Shown: positions 20,969 to 30,706, numbered from the stretch's first letter. The stretch is 64,000 nt of DNA from Streptomyces sp. NRRL WC-3742 (GCF_000720635.1 NZ_JOCF01000001.1:124001-188000), one strand, 5' to 3'. Numbers and translations: made by a program. The notes: generated by a model not told the origin, from the sequence alone.

Positions 20969-22237
20969 ATGGACAGCGCAGCCGCGGACGGGTCGCACTC
21001 CGGGCCCGGCCCTGCGGCCAACCCGCTCGGGCACGGCCCGGTCCTGCTGCTCACCGGCGCCCGGCTGATGGACGGGCGGGTGGTGGACGTCCGGATCAGC
21101 GGCGACCGCATCCAGGCCGTCGGCACGGTCGGCAGCCTCGGCCCGCTGCCCGCCCTGCCCGGCGCCCCCACCGTCACCACCGGCGCCCGGATCGACCTCA
21201 AGGGCTACCTCCTGCTGCCCGCCCCCGCGGAGCCGCACGCCCACTACGACGCCGCCTTCTCCGCCGCGCTCGCCACCCCTCCGCCGGAGACCCCGGACGA
21301 CCTCACCCGCCGCGTCACCGAGGCCGCGCTCACCTCGCTCGGCTACGGCGCCACCGCGCAGCGCACCCACGTCCGCATCGGCGACGTCCACGGGCTGCGC
21401 CGACTGGAGGCGGTGCTCACCGCCCAGCAGGCGCTGCGCGGGCTGGCCGACCTCCAGGCGGTGGCGATGCCCCGGCTGCTCACCGGCCGGGCCGGCGCGG
21501 ACGGGCGGGCGCAGCTGCGCGAGGCGCTCAAGCTGGGCGCCACGGCGGCGGGCGGCTGCCCGGAGCTGGACCCGGACCCGGCCGGGTACGTGCAGCTGCT
21601 GCTGGAGGCCGCCCGGGAGGCGGACTGCCCGGTGGACCTGCACACCACCGGTGCGGACGCACCCCAACTGGCCCGGCTGGTCGGCGCGTTGGCGCCGCTG
21701 CGGCCGAGGGTGACGCTGGGGCCCTGCGGGGCGCTGGCCCGGGGCGCGTCCACCGTGCTGGCCAGCGCCGGGGTCCGGGTCGTCTGCCTGCCGCAGAACG
21801 CCTGCTGCACCGGGCTGGAGGGCGCGGCGACGGGCCTGCGCCCGGGCCTGCTGCGGGAGTTGGCCGAGGCGCGGGTGCCGCTGGCGGCCGGGAGCGGGGC
21901 GCTGCGCGACCCGTCCAACCCCGTCGGCCGGGCGGATCCGCTGGAGGCCGCCCATCTGCTGGCGGCGGGCCGGGAGTTGGACGTGGAGGCCGCGTACGAC
22001 GCGGTGGCGAACCAGGCGCGGGCGGTGCTCGGGCTGGCGCCGGTGCGGGTGGACGCCGGGTTCCCGGCGGAGCTGCTGGCGGTGCGCGGGGACAGCCTGG
22101 CCGGGGCGCTCTCCGGCGGGCACAGCCGGCTGGTGGTGCACAGCGGCCGGGTGGTCAGCCGGACCAGCGCCGTACGGGAGTTCGCGGACACGGTGGCGCT
22201 GGCGCTGCCCCGGCAGTCGGGCGGCGTGGACGGCTAG
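20969..22237 (+). CDS. Amidohydrolase-like protein with an incomplete metal site
   Basis: 422 residues from ATG 20969 (MDSAAADGSHSG) with GAGGGA upstream. Similar to the cytosine deaminase/dihydroorotase-like amidohydrolases: a small N-terminal beta-domain (VLLLTGARLMDGRVVDVRI), the HxH motif in EPHAHYDAAF, and the later metal His in VDLHTTGAD. Two expected residues are changed. The second His (usually SHC or GHC) reads GPC, and the aspartate of GSD-N-RDP reads GSGALRDP. It may therefore be inactive or use another chemistry. Divergent from the tRNA cluster and convergent with kdpE. Confidence 0.75.
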   Translation: MDSAAADGSHSGPGPAANPLGHGPVLLLTGARLMDGRVVDVRISGDRIQAVGTVGSLGPLPALPGAPTVTTGARIDLKGYLLLPAPAEPHAHYDAAFSAALATPPPETPDDLTRRVTEAALTSLGYGATAQRTHVRIGDVHGLRRLEAVLTAQQALRGLADLQAVAMPRLLTGRAGADGRAQLREALKLGATAAGGCPELDPDPAGYVQLLLEAAREADCPVDLHTTGADAPQLARLVGALAPLRPRVTLGPCGALARGASTVLASAGVRVVCLPQNACCTGLEGAATGLRPGLLRELAEARVPLAAGSGALRDPSNPVGRADPLEAAHLLAAGRELDVEAAYDAVANQARAVLGLAPVRVDAGFPAELLAVRGDSLAGALSGGHSRLVVHSGRVVSRTSAVREFADTVALALPRQSGGVDG

Positions 22238-22270
22238 GCCGAGTTCGGGCGATGGGGCCGTCCTGGTCCG

Positions 22271-22432
22271 AGAGTTAAAAGGGGCGCGCGACGTGATGTC
22301 GCGCGCCCCTCCCCCACCTACTGGCCGCCTCTCGGCGGCTCGGAGCGGACCCAGGCTTCCCCCACTTGGAGCAGGACCCGCTCGCTTCAGCACTGACGCT
22401 ACGCCCGTGCAGCACCACCGCTGACCGGCCCT
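22271..22432 (-). ncRNA. Candidate small RNA (or 3-prime UTR) downstream of kdpE
   Basis: The region has no convincing protein gene. On the minus strand it begins after a TTGAC-type direct repeat (22463-22480) and a -10-like CAGGAG (22444-22439), contains a gccgcc/ggcggc stem, and ends in a 13-base-pair terminator with a U-run. This would yield an RNA of about 160 bases. The alternative is simply the tail of kdpE mRNA. Inference only. Confidence 0.3.
22280..22310. terminator. Bidirectional terminator between the amidohydrolase gene and kdpE
   Basis: Perfect 13-base-pair stem (aggggcgcgcgac with gtcgcgcgcccct), 5-base loop. On the minus strand it is followed directly by TTTT, so it mainly ends transcription coming from kdpE; it also lies 43 bases past the plus-strand amidohydrolase stop. 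Confidence 0.85.
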
Positions 22433-22462
22433 GACGCTCTCCTGTCGCGCGGAGAGCCGCTC

Positions 22463-22480
22463 TTGACGGGCCTCTGACGG
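22463..22480. promoter_or_regulatory. KdpE-type direct repeat downstream of kdpE
   Basis: TTGACGGGCCTCTGACGG: two TTGAC-like half sites 11 bases apart, as expected for OmpR/PhoB-family regulators. The same 18-base pattern occurs before the kdp operon and before kimA. Here it lies behind kdpE, pointing into a gene-free stretch that ends at a terminator. Confidence 0.45.
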
Positions 22481-22501
22481 CCCGTACGGCCGAAGGCCGC
22501 C

Positions 22502-23176
22502 CTACGGCTCGTACCGGTACCCGATCCCGGGCTCGGTGATCAGGTGGCGCGGCCGGGCCGGGTCCGGCTCCAGCTTGCGGCGCAGCCCGGCCAGGTAGAC
22601 CCGCAGGTAGTTGCCGCGGGCCTCCTGGGCCGGGCCCCACACCTCCCGCAGGATCTGCCGTCCGGGCACCAGGCGGCCGGGATTGGCGAGCAGCAGGGCG
22701 AGGATGCGCCACTCCGTCGGGGTGAGCCGCACCGGGCCTTCGGGGCCGGTGACGGTGGTGGCGGCGAGGTCGACGGTGTGCGCGCCGATGACGGGCCGGC
22801 CGGGCGGGGGGCCGCCGAGGGGGCGGCGCAGCACCGCCCTGAGCCGGGCGAGGAGTTCGTCCATCTGGAACGGCTTGGTGAGGTAGTCGTCGGCGCCGGC
22901 GTCGAGGGCGCTCACCTTGTCGGCGGAGTCGGCCCGGCCGGAGAGCACGATGATCGGCATGGCGCTGCGGGTGCGCAGGCCGCGCAGTACGTCCATGCCG
23001 TCGAGGTCCGGTAGGCCGAGGTCGAGCAGGACGGCGTCCGGGAGGGTGTGCGCGGCGCGGTCCAGGGCTTCACCGCCGGTGGCGGCGGTGCGGACGGCGT
23101 ACCGGCGGGCGCTGAGGTTGATCCGCAGGGTCCGTAGGAGGGCGGGTTCGTCGTCGACGATCAGGATCTCGCTCAT
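22502..23176 (-). CDS. kdpE: Response regulator KdpE
   Basis: OmpR-family DNA-binding response regulator for potassium limitation. 224 residues from ATG 23176. Receiver domain has VDDE, the phosphorylated Asp52 (LLDLGLPDLDG) and Lys101 (LTKPF). The C-terminal winged helix has LTPTEWRILALLLANPGRL, RGNYLRVYLAGLRRKLE and the ending GIGYRYEP. Lies 73 bases after kdpD; the spacer holds short direct repeats of TTCGTTCAC. Confidence 0.94.
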   Translation of the reverse strand: MSEILIVDDEPALLRTLRINLSARRYAVRTAATGGEALDRAAHTLPDAVLLDLGLPDLDGMDVLRGLRTRSAMPIIVLSGRADSADKVSALDAGADDYLTKPFQMDELLARLRAVLRRPLGGPPPGRPVIGAHTVDLAATTVTGPEGPVRLTPTEWRILALLLANPGRLVPGRQILREVWGPAQEARGNYLRVYLAGLRRKLEPDPARPRHLITEPGIGYRYEP

Positions 23177-23249
23177 GCGCCCGCCTCGCTTCGCTCGCCG
23201 GGCGCTTCGCGGGACACGCACCTCTCGGCGGTTCGTTCACTTCGTTCAC

Positions 23250-25811
23250 TCACGCTTCGGGTCCCTCCCCTGGGACGGCGGGCGGCACGGTGGGCCGGGC
23301 GGCGGGCAGGGTGAGCAGCATGGTGGTGCCGCCGCCGGGGGTGTCCTCGACCTCCAGGCTGCCGCCCATGGCCTCGGCGAGGCCCCGGGAGAGGGCGAGG
23401 CCCAGGCCGACGCCGGTGGTGTTGTCGGTGTCGCCGAGGCGCTGGAACGGCAGGAAGACGCTGTCGCGGTCCTCGGGGGCGATGCCGGGGCCGCGGTCGA
23501 TCACCCGGATCTCGACCAGGTCGGCGTGGTGGCTGGCGGTGACCAGGACGGGTGCGCCGGGGGCGTTGTAGCGCAGCGCGTTGGTGATCACGTTGGCGAG
23601 GACGCGTTCCAGCAGCGGCGGGTCCGCGAGCACCGGCGGGGCGGTGTCGAGGTCGAGCGGCTGGATGGGGGCGTACGGGTCGGGCAGGCTGTCGAGGGCC
23701 CGGGGCAGGATCTCGTCCAGGTGGGTCTCGGTGAGGTGCAGGGTGAGGGCGCCGGCCTGGAGGCGGCTCATGTCGAGCAGGTTGTCCACCAGACGGGTGA
23801 GTTTGACCAGCGATTCGTCGGCGGTGGCGAGGAGCTCGGCCTGGTCCTCGGGCGAGAACTCGACGTCGGGGCTGCGCAGCGAGCCGACCGAGGCGAGGGC
23901 CGCGGCGAGCGGGGTGCGCAGGTCGTGGCTGACGGCGGCGAGCAGGGCGGTACGCATCCGGTCGGCGGCCTTGATGGGCTCCACCTCGGCGGCGACCACG
24001 GCCAGCCGGTCGCGTTCCAGGGCGGCGCCGACGTGGGCGGCGAAGGCGGTCAGCACCCGCTGGTCGGCGGCGGGCAGCCGGCGGCCGGTGAGCACGAGCA
24101 GGGCGTCCGCGCCGACCGGGACCTCGGTGGTCTCGTTCTGCCCGTCGCCCTCGTCCGGATGCTCGGCCTCGGAGTGGGCGAGCACCTCGCCCACGCGGGA
24201 GAGCAGGGCGACGGTCTGCATGCCGAAGGCCGTCCGGGACTTCTCCAGCAGGGCGGGCAGGGCGTCCGCGCCGCGCAGCACGCTGCCGGCCAGGGTGGAG
24301 AGGGTCTCGGCCTCGGCGGTGGCGCGGGCGGCGCGGCTGGTGAGGCGGCCGGCGTGGTCGACCACGGTGGAGACGGCCAGCGCGATGGCCGCGAAGACCA
24401 CCAGGGCGACGATGTTGTTGGTCTCGCCGATGGTCAGGCTGTGGACGGGCGGGATGAAGTAGTAGTTCAGCAGCACCGAGGCGATGAAGGCGGCCAGCAG
24501 GGCGGAGACGGCGCCGCCGAGCAGGGCGACGATGACCACGCCGAGCTGGAAGATCAGGGCGTCGGTGGTGAGGTTGATGGTGTCGTGCGCCTGGGAGAGC
24601 ACGGCGGTGAGCAGCCAGGGCAGCGTCAGTCCGGCGGCGTAGCCGAGGACGGTGCGGCGCTTGGAGTGGCGTCGGCCCAGGGAGGGCAGCCGGCCGCGGC
24701 CGGTGAACTCGTGGGTGACCATGTGGACGTCGATGTCCTCGGAGGCGTCCACGGTGGTCTCGCCGATTCCGGGGCCGGTGAGGAAGCGGTTGATCCGGCC
24801 GCGGCGGCTGGTGCCGAGCACCAGCTGGGTGGCGTCGTGGGCGCGGGCGAAGGCGAGCAGCGCGGTGGGGATGTCGTCGCCGACCACCACGTGGTAGCTG
24901 CCGCCGAGGGTCTCGACCAGCAGCCGCTGCTGGGCGAGCGCGCCGGAGGAGGCGCCGGCGAGGCCGTCGCTGCGGGAGACGTGGACGGCCAGGAGGTCCC
25001 CGCCGGCCGTCCGGTCGGCGATCCGGGCGGCGCGGCGGATCAGGGTCTCGCCCTCGGGGCCGCCGGTCAGGGCGACCACGACCCGCTCGCGGGTCTCCCA
25101 GACCCGGTCGATGCGGTGGGCGGCGCGGTAGTCGCGCAGGCCCTCGTCCACCCGGCCGGCGACCCAGAGCAGGGCGAGTTCGCGCAGGGCCGTGAGGTTG
25201 CCGACGCGGAAGTAGTTGGAGAGCGCGGCGTCCACCTTCTCCGCCTTGTAGACGTTGCCGTGGGCCATCCGGCGGCGCAGCGCCTGCGGGGCCATGTCGA
25301 CGAGTTCGATCTGGTCGGCCCGGCGGACCACCTCGTCCGGGACGGTCTCGCGCTGGGGGATGCCGGTGATCTTCTGGACGACGTCGTTCAGTGATTCCAG
25401 GTGCTGGATGTTGACGGTGGTGATGACGTCGATCCCGGCGGCGAGGATCTCCTCGACGTCCTGCCAGCGCTTGGCGTGGCGGCCGCCGGGGATGTTGGTG
25501 TGCGCCAGCTCGTCCACGAGCACGACGGAGGGGCGGCGGGCGAGCAGCCCGTCGAGGTCCATCTCCTCGAACTCGGCGTCCCGGTAGGAGCGGTGGACGC
25601 GGGGAACCACCTCCAGGCCCTCCAGCATGGCCTCGGTGTGGCGGCGGCCGTGGCACTCGATGTACCCGACCACGACGTCGACCCCGCGCTCCTGTCTGCG
25701 CCGGGCCTCGTCCAGCATCCGGTAGGTCTTGCCGACCCCCGGGGCGGAACCGAGGTACACCCTCAGCCGGCCGCCGCGGGTGCCGGTGCCGGGGGTGAGG
25801 TCGCGGGCCAT
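23250..25811 (-). CDS. kdpD: Sensor histidine kinase KdpD
   Basis: Membrane sensor that phosphorylates KdpE when potassium is scarce. 853 residues from ATG 25811. Order of domains: N-terminal KdpD ATPase-like domain with Walker A GSAPGVGKT and LVDELAHTNIPGGRHAKRW; a universal-stress-like domain (about 230-370); four membrane helices (about 390-490, including LNYYFIPPVHSLTIGETNN); a GAF-like domain; and the kinase core with SHDLRTPLAA, N-box NVITNALRYNAP and GPGIAPEDRDSVF. An open frame reaching 25928 is upstream non-coding sequence. Confidence 0.96.
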   Translation of the reverse strand: MARDLTPGTGTRGGRLRVYLGSAPGVGKTYRMLDEARRRQERGVDVVVGYIECHGRRHTEAMLEGLEVVPRVHRSYRDAEFEEMDLDGLLARRPSVVLVDELAHTNIPGGRHAKRWQDVEEILAAGIDVITTVNIQHLESLNDVVQKITGIPQRETVPDEVVRRADQIELVDMAPQALRRRMAHGNVYKAEKVDAALSNYFRVGNLTALRELALLWVAGRVDEGLRDYRAAHRIDRVWETRERVVVALTGGPEGETLIRRAARIADRTAGGDLLAVHVSRSDGLAGASSGALAQQRLLVETLGGSYHVVVGDDIPTALLAFARAHDATQLVLGTSRRGRINRFLTGPGIGETTVDASEDIDVHMVTHEFTGRGRLPSLGRRHSKRRTVLGYAAGLTLPWLLTAVLSQAHDTINLTTDALIFQLGVVIVALLGGAVSALLAAFIASVLLNYYFIPPVHSLTIGETNNIVALVVFAAIALAVSTVVDHAGRLTSRAARATAEAETLSTLAGSVLRGADALPALLEKSRTAFGMQTVALLSRVGEVLAHSEAEHPDEGDGQNETTEVPVGADALLVLTGRRLPAADQRVLTAFAAHVGAALERDRLAVVAAEVEPIKAADRMRTALLAAVSHDLRTPLAAALASVGSLRSPDVEFSPEDQAELLATADESLVKLTRLVDNLLDMSRLQAGALTLHLTETHLDEILPRALDSLPDPYAPIQPLDLDTAPPVLADPPLLERVLANVITNALRYNAPGAPVLVTASHHADLVEIRVIDRGPGIAPEDRDSVFLPFQRLGDTDNTTGVGLGLALSRGLAEAMGGSLEVEDTPGGGTTMLLTLPAARPTVPPAVPGEGPEA

Positions 25812-25874
25812 GGGCGCTGCTCTTTCGTCATCGCGGGACGGTCGGGGTGTGCGGTGGAACCGGCCGGACATGCG

Positions 25875-25922
25875 GCTGGCCGACCCGGGCCGGGAGCAAG
25901 CTCCGGGCCCGGGTCGGCCAGC
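25875..25922 (-). terminator. Large hairpin between kdpC and kdpD
   Basis: A perfect 17-base-pair stem (25875-25891 with 25906-25922) plus an inner ggag/ctcc stem and CAAG loop, 22 bases past the kdpC stop. No U-run. It probably reduces read-through from the transporter genes into kdpDE, making the sensor pair less abundant than the pump. Confidence 0.7.
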
Positions 25923-25944
25923 TAACACTTCATCAGATCCGGTG

Positions 25945-26574
25945 TCACTTCTGCTCGCTGATCGCCTTGTTCAGCAGGACGACGTTGACGCCCTCGCCGC
26001 CGAGGAAGCCGAGGGACCGCCCCTCGGTGTACTTCTCGACCAGCTTGGAGACGGCCTCCTCCGGCAGCTTGCGCTCGTGGGCGACCCGCTTGACCTGCTC
26101 CTTGGCGTAGGCCACCGAGATGTGCGGGTCGAGGCTGGAGCCGGAGGCGGTCAGCGCGTCGACCGGCACGCTCGCCGGGTCGACGCCGTCGAACTCGGCC
26201 ACGGACTTGCGGCGCTCCTCGACGGCCTTCAGCAGGTCGTCGCTGTTCGGACCGAGGTTGCTGGCACCGGAGTTGTCCCCGGCGTAGCTGTTGGCGGAGG
26301 GCCGGGGCTGGAAGAACGCCGGGTCCGGCTGCGCCTCCTCGTTCTTGTCGTTGGGGTCCTTCTTCGGCAGGTTGTAGTTCTGGCCGAGGAGGCTGGAACC
26401 GACCTCCTTGCCGTCGGACTTCACGATCGACCCGTTGGCCTTGTCGCTGAACGCGACCTGGCTGATCCCGGTGACGAGAAGCGGGTACGCGATTCCGAGG
26501 ATCACGGTGAGCACCAGGAGGACGCGCAGCGCGGTGAAGTGGGTGCGGACGGTCGTCGGCAGGGGCTTGGACAT
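25945..26574 (-). CDS. kdpC: Potassium-transporting ATPase KdpC subunit
   Basis: Single-span membrane subunit of the KdpFABC pump that stabilises ATP binding. 209 residues from ATG 26574. One N-terminal transmembrane helix (LRVLLVLTVILGIAYPLLVTG) followed by a periplasm-side domain with FQPRPSANSYAG, LDPHISVAYA and KLVEKYTEGRSLGFLG, all family-typical. Lies 20 bases after kdpB. Confidence 0.95.
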   Translation of the reverse strand: MSKPLPTTVRTHFTALRVLLVLTVILGIAYPLLVTGISQVAFSDKANGSIVKSDGKEVGSSLLGQNYNLPKKDPNDKNEEAQPDPAFFQPRPSANSYAGDNSGASNLGPNSDDLLKAVEERRKSVAEFDGVDPASVPVDALTASGSSLDPHISVAYAKEQVKRVAHERKLPEEAVSKLVEKYTEGRSLGFLGGEGVNVVLLNKAISEQK

Positions 26575-26594
26575 GGTTTCTCTCCTTCCCTGCG

Positions 26595-28709
26595 TCAGCT
26601 GAGGCCGGGGATGAACTGGACGATCAGGTCGATCAGCTTGATGCCGACGAACGGCACCACCAGGCCGCCGAAGCCGTAGACCGCGATGTTGCGGCGCAGC
26701 AGCGAACTGGCGTCCGACGGGCGGTACTTCACGCCGCGCAGAGCGAGCGGGATGAGGCCGATGATGACCAGGGCGTTGAAGATGATCGCCGAGGTGATCG
26801 CGGACTGGGGGCTGTGCAGGCCCATGATGTTGAGGTGGCTCAGGCCCGGGTAGACCCCGGCGAACATCGCGGGGATGATCGCGAAGTACTTGGCCACGTC
26901 GTTGGCGATCGAGAAGGTGGTCAGCGCGCCTCGGGTGATCAGCAGCTGCTTGCCGATCTCCACGATCTCGATGAGCTTGGTCGGGTTGGAGTCGAGGTCG
27001 ACCATGTTGCCGGCCTCCTTGGCCGCCATGGTCCCGGTGTTCATCGCGACGCCGACGTCGGCCTGGGCCAGCGCGGGGGCGTCGTTGGTGCCGTCGCCGG
27101 TCATCGCGACCAGCTTGCCGCCCTCCTGCTCCTTCTTGATCAGGGCCATCTTGTCCTCGGGCGTGGCCTCGGCGAGGAAGTCGTCCACGCCGGCCTCCTC
27201 CGCGATCGCCTTGGCGGTCAGCGGGTTGTCGCCCGTGATCATGATGGTCTTGATGCCCATGCGGCGCAGTTCGTCGAAACGCTCCCGCATGCCCTCCTTG
27301 ACCACGTCCTTGAGGTGGATGACCCCGAGGACGCGGGCGGGCTCGCTGCCGACCCGGATGGCCACGACCAGCGGGGTGCCACCGGCCGCGGAGATGCCGT
27401 CGACCAGGGTGGCGACCTCGTCGCCGACCGAGCCGCCGTTCTCCTTCACCCAGTTGGAGACCGCACCGGCGGCTCCCTTGCGGACCTGGTGCACGCCGTC
27501 GGACTCGTCCAGGTCCACACCCGACATGCGGGTCTGGGCGGTGAACGGCACCCAGGTGGCGTGCGTCAGCTCGCCCTGGGCGCGGGCCCGCAGACCGTAC
27601 TCGGTCTTGGCGAGCACGACGATCGAGCGGCCCTCGGGGGTCTCGTCCGCGAGGGAGGACAGCTGGGCGGCGCCGGCCAGCTCGCCCTGCTCCACCCCGG
27701 GGGCGGGCAGGAACTCGGCGGCCTGGCGGTTGCCCAGGGTGATGGTGCCGGTCTTGTCGAGCAGCAGGGTGTTGACGTCACCGGCGGCCTCGACGGCGCG
27801 GCCGGACATCGCCAGCACGTTGCGCTGGACGAGGCGGTCCATGCCGGCGATGCCGATCGCGGAGAGCAGCGCGCCGATGGTGGTCGGGATGAGCGCCACG
27901 ATCAGGGCGACCAGGACGATCATCGACTGCGGGGCGCCCGCGAAGGTGGCCATCGGCTGGAGCGTGACGACCGCGACCAGGAAGACGATGGTCAGCGAGG
28001 CCAGCAGGATGTTGAGCGCGATCTCGTTGGGCGTCTTCTGCCGGGCGGCGCCCTCGACCAGGGCGATCATCCGGTCGATGAACGACTTGCCGGGCTCCGA
28101 GGCGATCTTCACCACGATCCGGTCGGACAGCACCTTCGTCCCGCCGGTCACCGCGGAGCGGTCACCGCCGGACTCGCGGATGACGGGCGCGGACTCGCCG
28201 GTGATCGCCGACTCGTCGACGCTGGCGACACCCTCGACGACGTCGCCGTCGCCGGGGATGACCTGCCCGGCCTCGACCACCACGTGGTCACCGAGCTGGA
28301 GCGCGGTGCCGGGCACCTCCTCCTCGGCCTGCGAGGCGGGCCAGTTGGTGAGCCGGCGGGCGACGCTGTCGGTCTTGGTCTTGCGCAGGGTGTCGGCCTG
28401 GGCCTTGCCGCGGCCCTCGGCGACGGCCTCCGCCAGGTTGGCGAAGACGGTGGTCAGCCAGAGCCAGACGGTGATCGCCCAGGCGAAGACGGACGGGTTG
28501 ACGATCGCGGAGACGGTGGTGACCACCGAGCCGACCTCGACCACGAACATGACCGGGTTCTTGACCATCACCCGGGGGTCGAGCTTCTTCACCGCGTCCG
28601 GCAGGGAGGCGACGATCAGCTTCGGGTCGAGGAGGCCGCTCTGCACTCTGTGCGGCGCGGCGTGATCGGCCTGGTCCGCCGGTACGGGGTTCAGGGTGGG
28701 GGTGGACAT
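26595..28709 (-). CDS. kdpB: Potassium-transporting P-type ATPase KdpB
   Basis: Catalytic P-type ATPase subunit, 704 residues from ATG 28709. Actuator-domain TGES at 170-173, phosphorylated Asp318 in DKTGTIT, nucleotide-domain motifs [10 protein letters not shown] and [10 protein letters not shown], and the hinge [10 protein letters not shown]. Seven membrane helices are predictable. In E. coli a serine in TGES is an inhibitory phosphorylation site; the equivalent serine is present here. Start codon overlaps the kdpA stop by one base (TGATG). Confidence 0.97.
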   Translation of the reverse strand: MSTPTLNPVPADQADHAAPHRVQSGLLDPKLIVASLPDAVKKLDPRVMVKNPVMFVVEVGSVVTTVSAIVNPSVFAWAITVWLWLTTVFANLAEAVAEGRGKAQADTLRKTKTDSVARRLTNWPASQAEEEVPGTALQLGDHVVVEAGQVIPGDGDVVEGVASVDESAITGESAPVIRESGGDRSAVTGGTKVLSDRIVVKIASEPGKSFIDRMIALVEGAARQKTPNEIALNILLASLTIVFLVAVVTLQPMATFAGAPQSMIVLVALIVALIPTTIGALLSAIGIAGMDRLVQRNVLAMSGRAVEAAGDVNTLLLDKTGTITLGNRQAAEFLPAPGVEQGELAGAAQLSSLADETPEGRSIVVLAKTEYGLRARAQGELTHATWVPFTAQTRMSGVDLDESDGVHQVRKGAAGAVSNWVKENGGSVGDEVATLVDGISAAGGTPLVVAIRVGSEPARVLGVIHLKDVVKEGMRERFDELRRMGIKTIMITGDNPLTAKAIAEEAGVDDFLAEATPEDKMALIKKEQEGGKLVAMTGDGTNDAPALAQADVGVAMNTGTMAAKEAGNMVDLDSNPTKLIEIVEIGKQLLITRGALTTFSIANDVAKYFAIIPAMFAGVYPGLSHLNIMGLHSPQSAITSAIIFNALVIIGLIPLALRGVKYRPSDASSLLRRNIAVYGFGGLVVPFVGIKLIDLIVQFIPGLS

Positions 28710-30370
28710 CAGGAGAGACCTTCCGCGAGCGGCCCGAGGGCCAGGGCCGGGAAGTAGGTGAGGCCGACGACGATCAGGATCACGCCCGACAGCAGGCCCA
28801 CGAACAGCGGCTTGTGGGTGGGCAGGGTGCCCGGTGTGGCCGGAACCGGCTGCTGCTGCGCGAGCGAGCCGGCCAGCGCGAGGACGAAGACGATCGGCAG
28901 GAACCGGCCGAAGACCATCGCCAGGCCGAGCGCCGTGTCGTACCAGTCGGTGTTGACGGTGATACCGCCGAAGGCCGAGCCGTTGTTGTTGGCGGCCGAG
29001 GTGAAGGCGTACAGCACCTCGGAGAAGCCGTGGGCACCCGAGTTGAGCATCCCGGCGCGCTCACCCGGCAGGGCCATCGCCACACCGGTGCCGACCAGCA
29101 CGATGGTCGGGGTGGTGAGGATGTACAGCGAGGCGAACTTCATCTCGCGGCCGCCGAGCTTCTTGCCCAGGTACTCGGGGGTGCGCCCGACCATCAGGCC
29201 CGCGACGAACACCGCGACGATGGCCAGGACCAGCATGCCGTACAGGCCGGAACCCGTACCGCCGGGCGCGATCTCGCCCAGCATCATGTTGAAGATCGTG
29301 ATCCCGCCGCCGAACGGCGTGAACGAGTCGTGGAAGGAGTTCACCGCACCGGTCGACGTCAGCGTCGTCGAGGCGGCGAACAGCGAGCTCGCCGCGATGC
29401 CGAAGCGCTGCTCCTTGCCCTCCATCGCGCCGCCCGCGGCCTGCAGGGCGGTGCCGTGGTGCTGCGACTCGGCGAAGGTCAGCAGAGCGACCGAGGCCAC
29501 CCAGAACAGGCCCATCACCGCGACGATCGCGTAGCCCTGGCGGTTGTCCCCCACCATCCGGCCGAAGGTGCGCGGCAGCGCGAACGGGATCACCAGGAGG
29601 AGGAAGATCTCCAGCCAGTTGGTGAACCCGTTCGGGTTCTCGAACGGGTGCGCCGAGTTGGCGTTGAAGAAGCCGCCGCCGTTGGTGCCGAGCTCCTTGA
29701 TGACCTCCTGGGAGGCCACCGGGCCGCCCGGGATCTTCTGCACGTCCCCGGCGAGGCCGGTGACCTCGTGGAAGCCGTGGAAGTTCTGGATGACGCCGTT
29801 GGCGGCCAGGACCAGCGCGAACACGATCGCGAGCGGCAGCAGCAGTCGCAGGTTGATGCGGACCAGGTCCACCCAGAAGTTGCCGACCCGGTCGGTCCTG
29901 TTACGGGTGAAGCCCCGGATCAGCGCGGCCACGACGGCGATGCCGACGGCGGCGGAGACGAAGTTCTGCACCGCCAGGCCCGCCATCTGCACCAGGTGGC
30001 CCATCGCGGACTCGCCGCTGTAGGACTGCCAGTTGGTGTTGGTGACGAACGAGATCGCGGTGTTCCACGCCTGGTGGCCGTCCATCTGCTGAACGCCCAG
30101 GTTCAGCAGCAGGAAGGTCTGCAGGCGGATCAGGCCGTACAGGAAGAGGACGGACACCGCCGAGAAGGCGAGCACCGAGCGCAGGTACACCGACCAACGC
30201 TGATCGGCGTCACCGTCGACGCCGATCACCTTGTAGATGCCACGCTCGACTCTGAGGTGCTTGGGCGTGGTGAGGACCCTGGCGATGTAGTCGCCAAGGG
30301 GGCGGTAGCACAGAGCCAGCGCCCCGACCAGGGCGAGGGCCTGAAGCCAGCCCGCGAGAGTGTTTCCCAT
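28709..30370 (-). CDS. kdpA: Potassium-binding and translocating subunit KdpA
   Basis: Channel-like subunit that selects potassium, 553 residues from ATG 30370. Ten membrane helices are expected, with four degenerate selectivity-filter segments; visible examples are [56 protein letters not shown] and [12 protein letters not shown]. The filter glycines look intact, so it should be functional. First large gene of the pump, one base after the kdpF stop. Confidence 0.97.
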   Translation of the reverse strand: MGNTLAGWLQALALVGALALCYRPLGDYIARVLTTPKHLRVERGIYKVIGVDGDADQRWSVYLRSVLAFSAVSVLFLYGLIRLQTFLLLNLGVQQMDGHQAWNTAISFVTNTNWQSYSGESAMGHLVQMAGLAVQNFVSAAVGIAVVAALIRGFTRNRTDRVGNFWVDLVRINLRLLLPLAIVFALVLAANGVIQNFHGFHEVTGLAGDVQKIPGGPVASQEVIKELGTNGGGFFNANSAHPFENPNGFTNWLEIFLLLVIPFALPRTFGRMVGDNRQGYAIVAVMGLFWVASVALLTFAESQHHGTALQAAGGAMEGKEQRFGIAASSLFAASTTLTSTGAVNSFHDSFTPFGGGITIFNMMLGEIAPGGTGSGLYGMLVLAIVAVFVAGLMVGRTPEYLGKKLGGREMKFASLYILTTPTIVLVGTGVAMALPGERAGMLNSGAHGFSEVLYAFTSAANNNGSAFGGITVNTDWYDTALGLAMVFGRFLPIVFVLALAGSLAQQQPVPATPGTLPTHKPLFVGLLSGVILIVVGLTYFPALALGPLAEGLS

Positions 30371-30371
30371 G

Positions 30372-30461
30372 TCAGAACTTCTCCGGGAAGATCAGCGCGA
30401 CGACGAGATAGCCGACGAGCGCGACGGCCACGATCAGACCAGCGATGTTCTCCGCACTCAC
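30372..30461 (-). CDS. kdpF: Small potassium-ATPase subunit KdpF
   Basis: 29-residue single-helix protein from GTG 30461 ([19 protein letters not shown]... ending PEKF). The pattern of short polar start, hydrophobic helix and FPEKF end is typical of KdpF, which stabilises the pump. Its GTGA start overlaps the stop of the upstream 27-residue gene, and its stop sits next to the kdpA start, so translation is coupled. Confidence 0.9.
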   Translation of the reverse strand: MSAENIAGLIVAVALVGYLVVALIFPEKF

Positions 30462-30541
30462 AGCTTCTCCACCCCCCGCGCGATCAGGGCGATGACGGCG
30501 AACACGGCGACCGTGACACCGACGTAGATGAGATCGGACAT
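30458..30541 (-). CDS. 27-residue membrane microprotein at the head of the kdp operon
   Basis: From ATG 30541: MSDLIYVGVTVAVFAVIALI followed by ARGVEKL. One hydrophobic helix with a short acidic N-terminus and a basic C-terminus. It overlaps the kdpF start by 4 bases, the coupling seen in co-translated subunits. Similar small proteins precede kdpF in other actinomycetes. It may be an additional KdpFABC accessory subunit; no function is known to me. Confidence 0.7.
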   Translation of the reverse strand: MSDLIYVGVTVAVFAVIALIARGVEKL

Positions 30542-30688
30542 GGGCTCCACCAGCGTGGTTCGGGAGACTGCCGCGTACCGGTTTCGGGCCTCACACGGCG
30601 CCGGCGGACGACCGGCAGATGCAGCAAACCAGCCATCTTGGGCGCGTTATGGGGCCCTGACGCCCTCCATACGGGTGACAGCGTCGCG

Positions 30689-30706
30689 TTGACGCGACTT
30701 TGACGC
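30689..30706. promoter_or_regulatory. KdpE-type direct repeat upstream of the kdp operon
   Basis: TTGACGCGACTTTGACGC: two TTGACGC half sites exactly 11 bases apart. On the minus strand the proximal GCGTCAA is 17 bases from TATGGA, so the site overlaps the -35 position, as in promoters activated by OmpR/PhoB-type proteins. It lies about 150 bases before the first kdp gene. A 7-base inverted repeat (GTCGCGT/ACGCGAC) overlaps it. Confidence 0.6.

Noticed and set aside
22275..22420. Small protein gene VVLHGRSVSAEASG... downstream of kdpE
   Set aside because: It starts at GTG without a ribosome-binding site, runs through the terminator stem and has no recognisable feature; a non-coding interpretation is simpler.
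26814..28757. Plus-strand open frame of 647 codons opposite kdpB
   Set aside because: Its sequence is low-complexity His/Gly/Asp/Arg, typical of an antisense frame; kdpB has all catalytic motifs.
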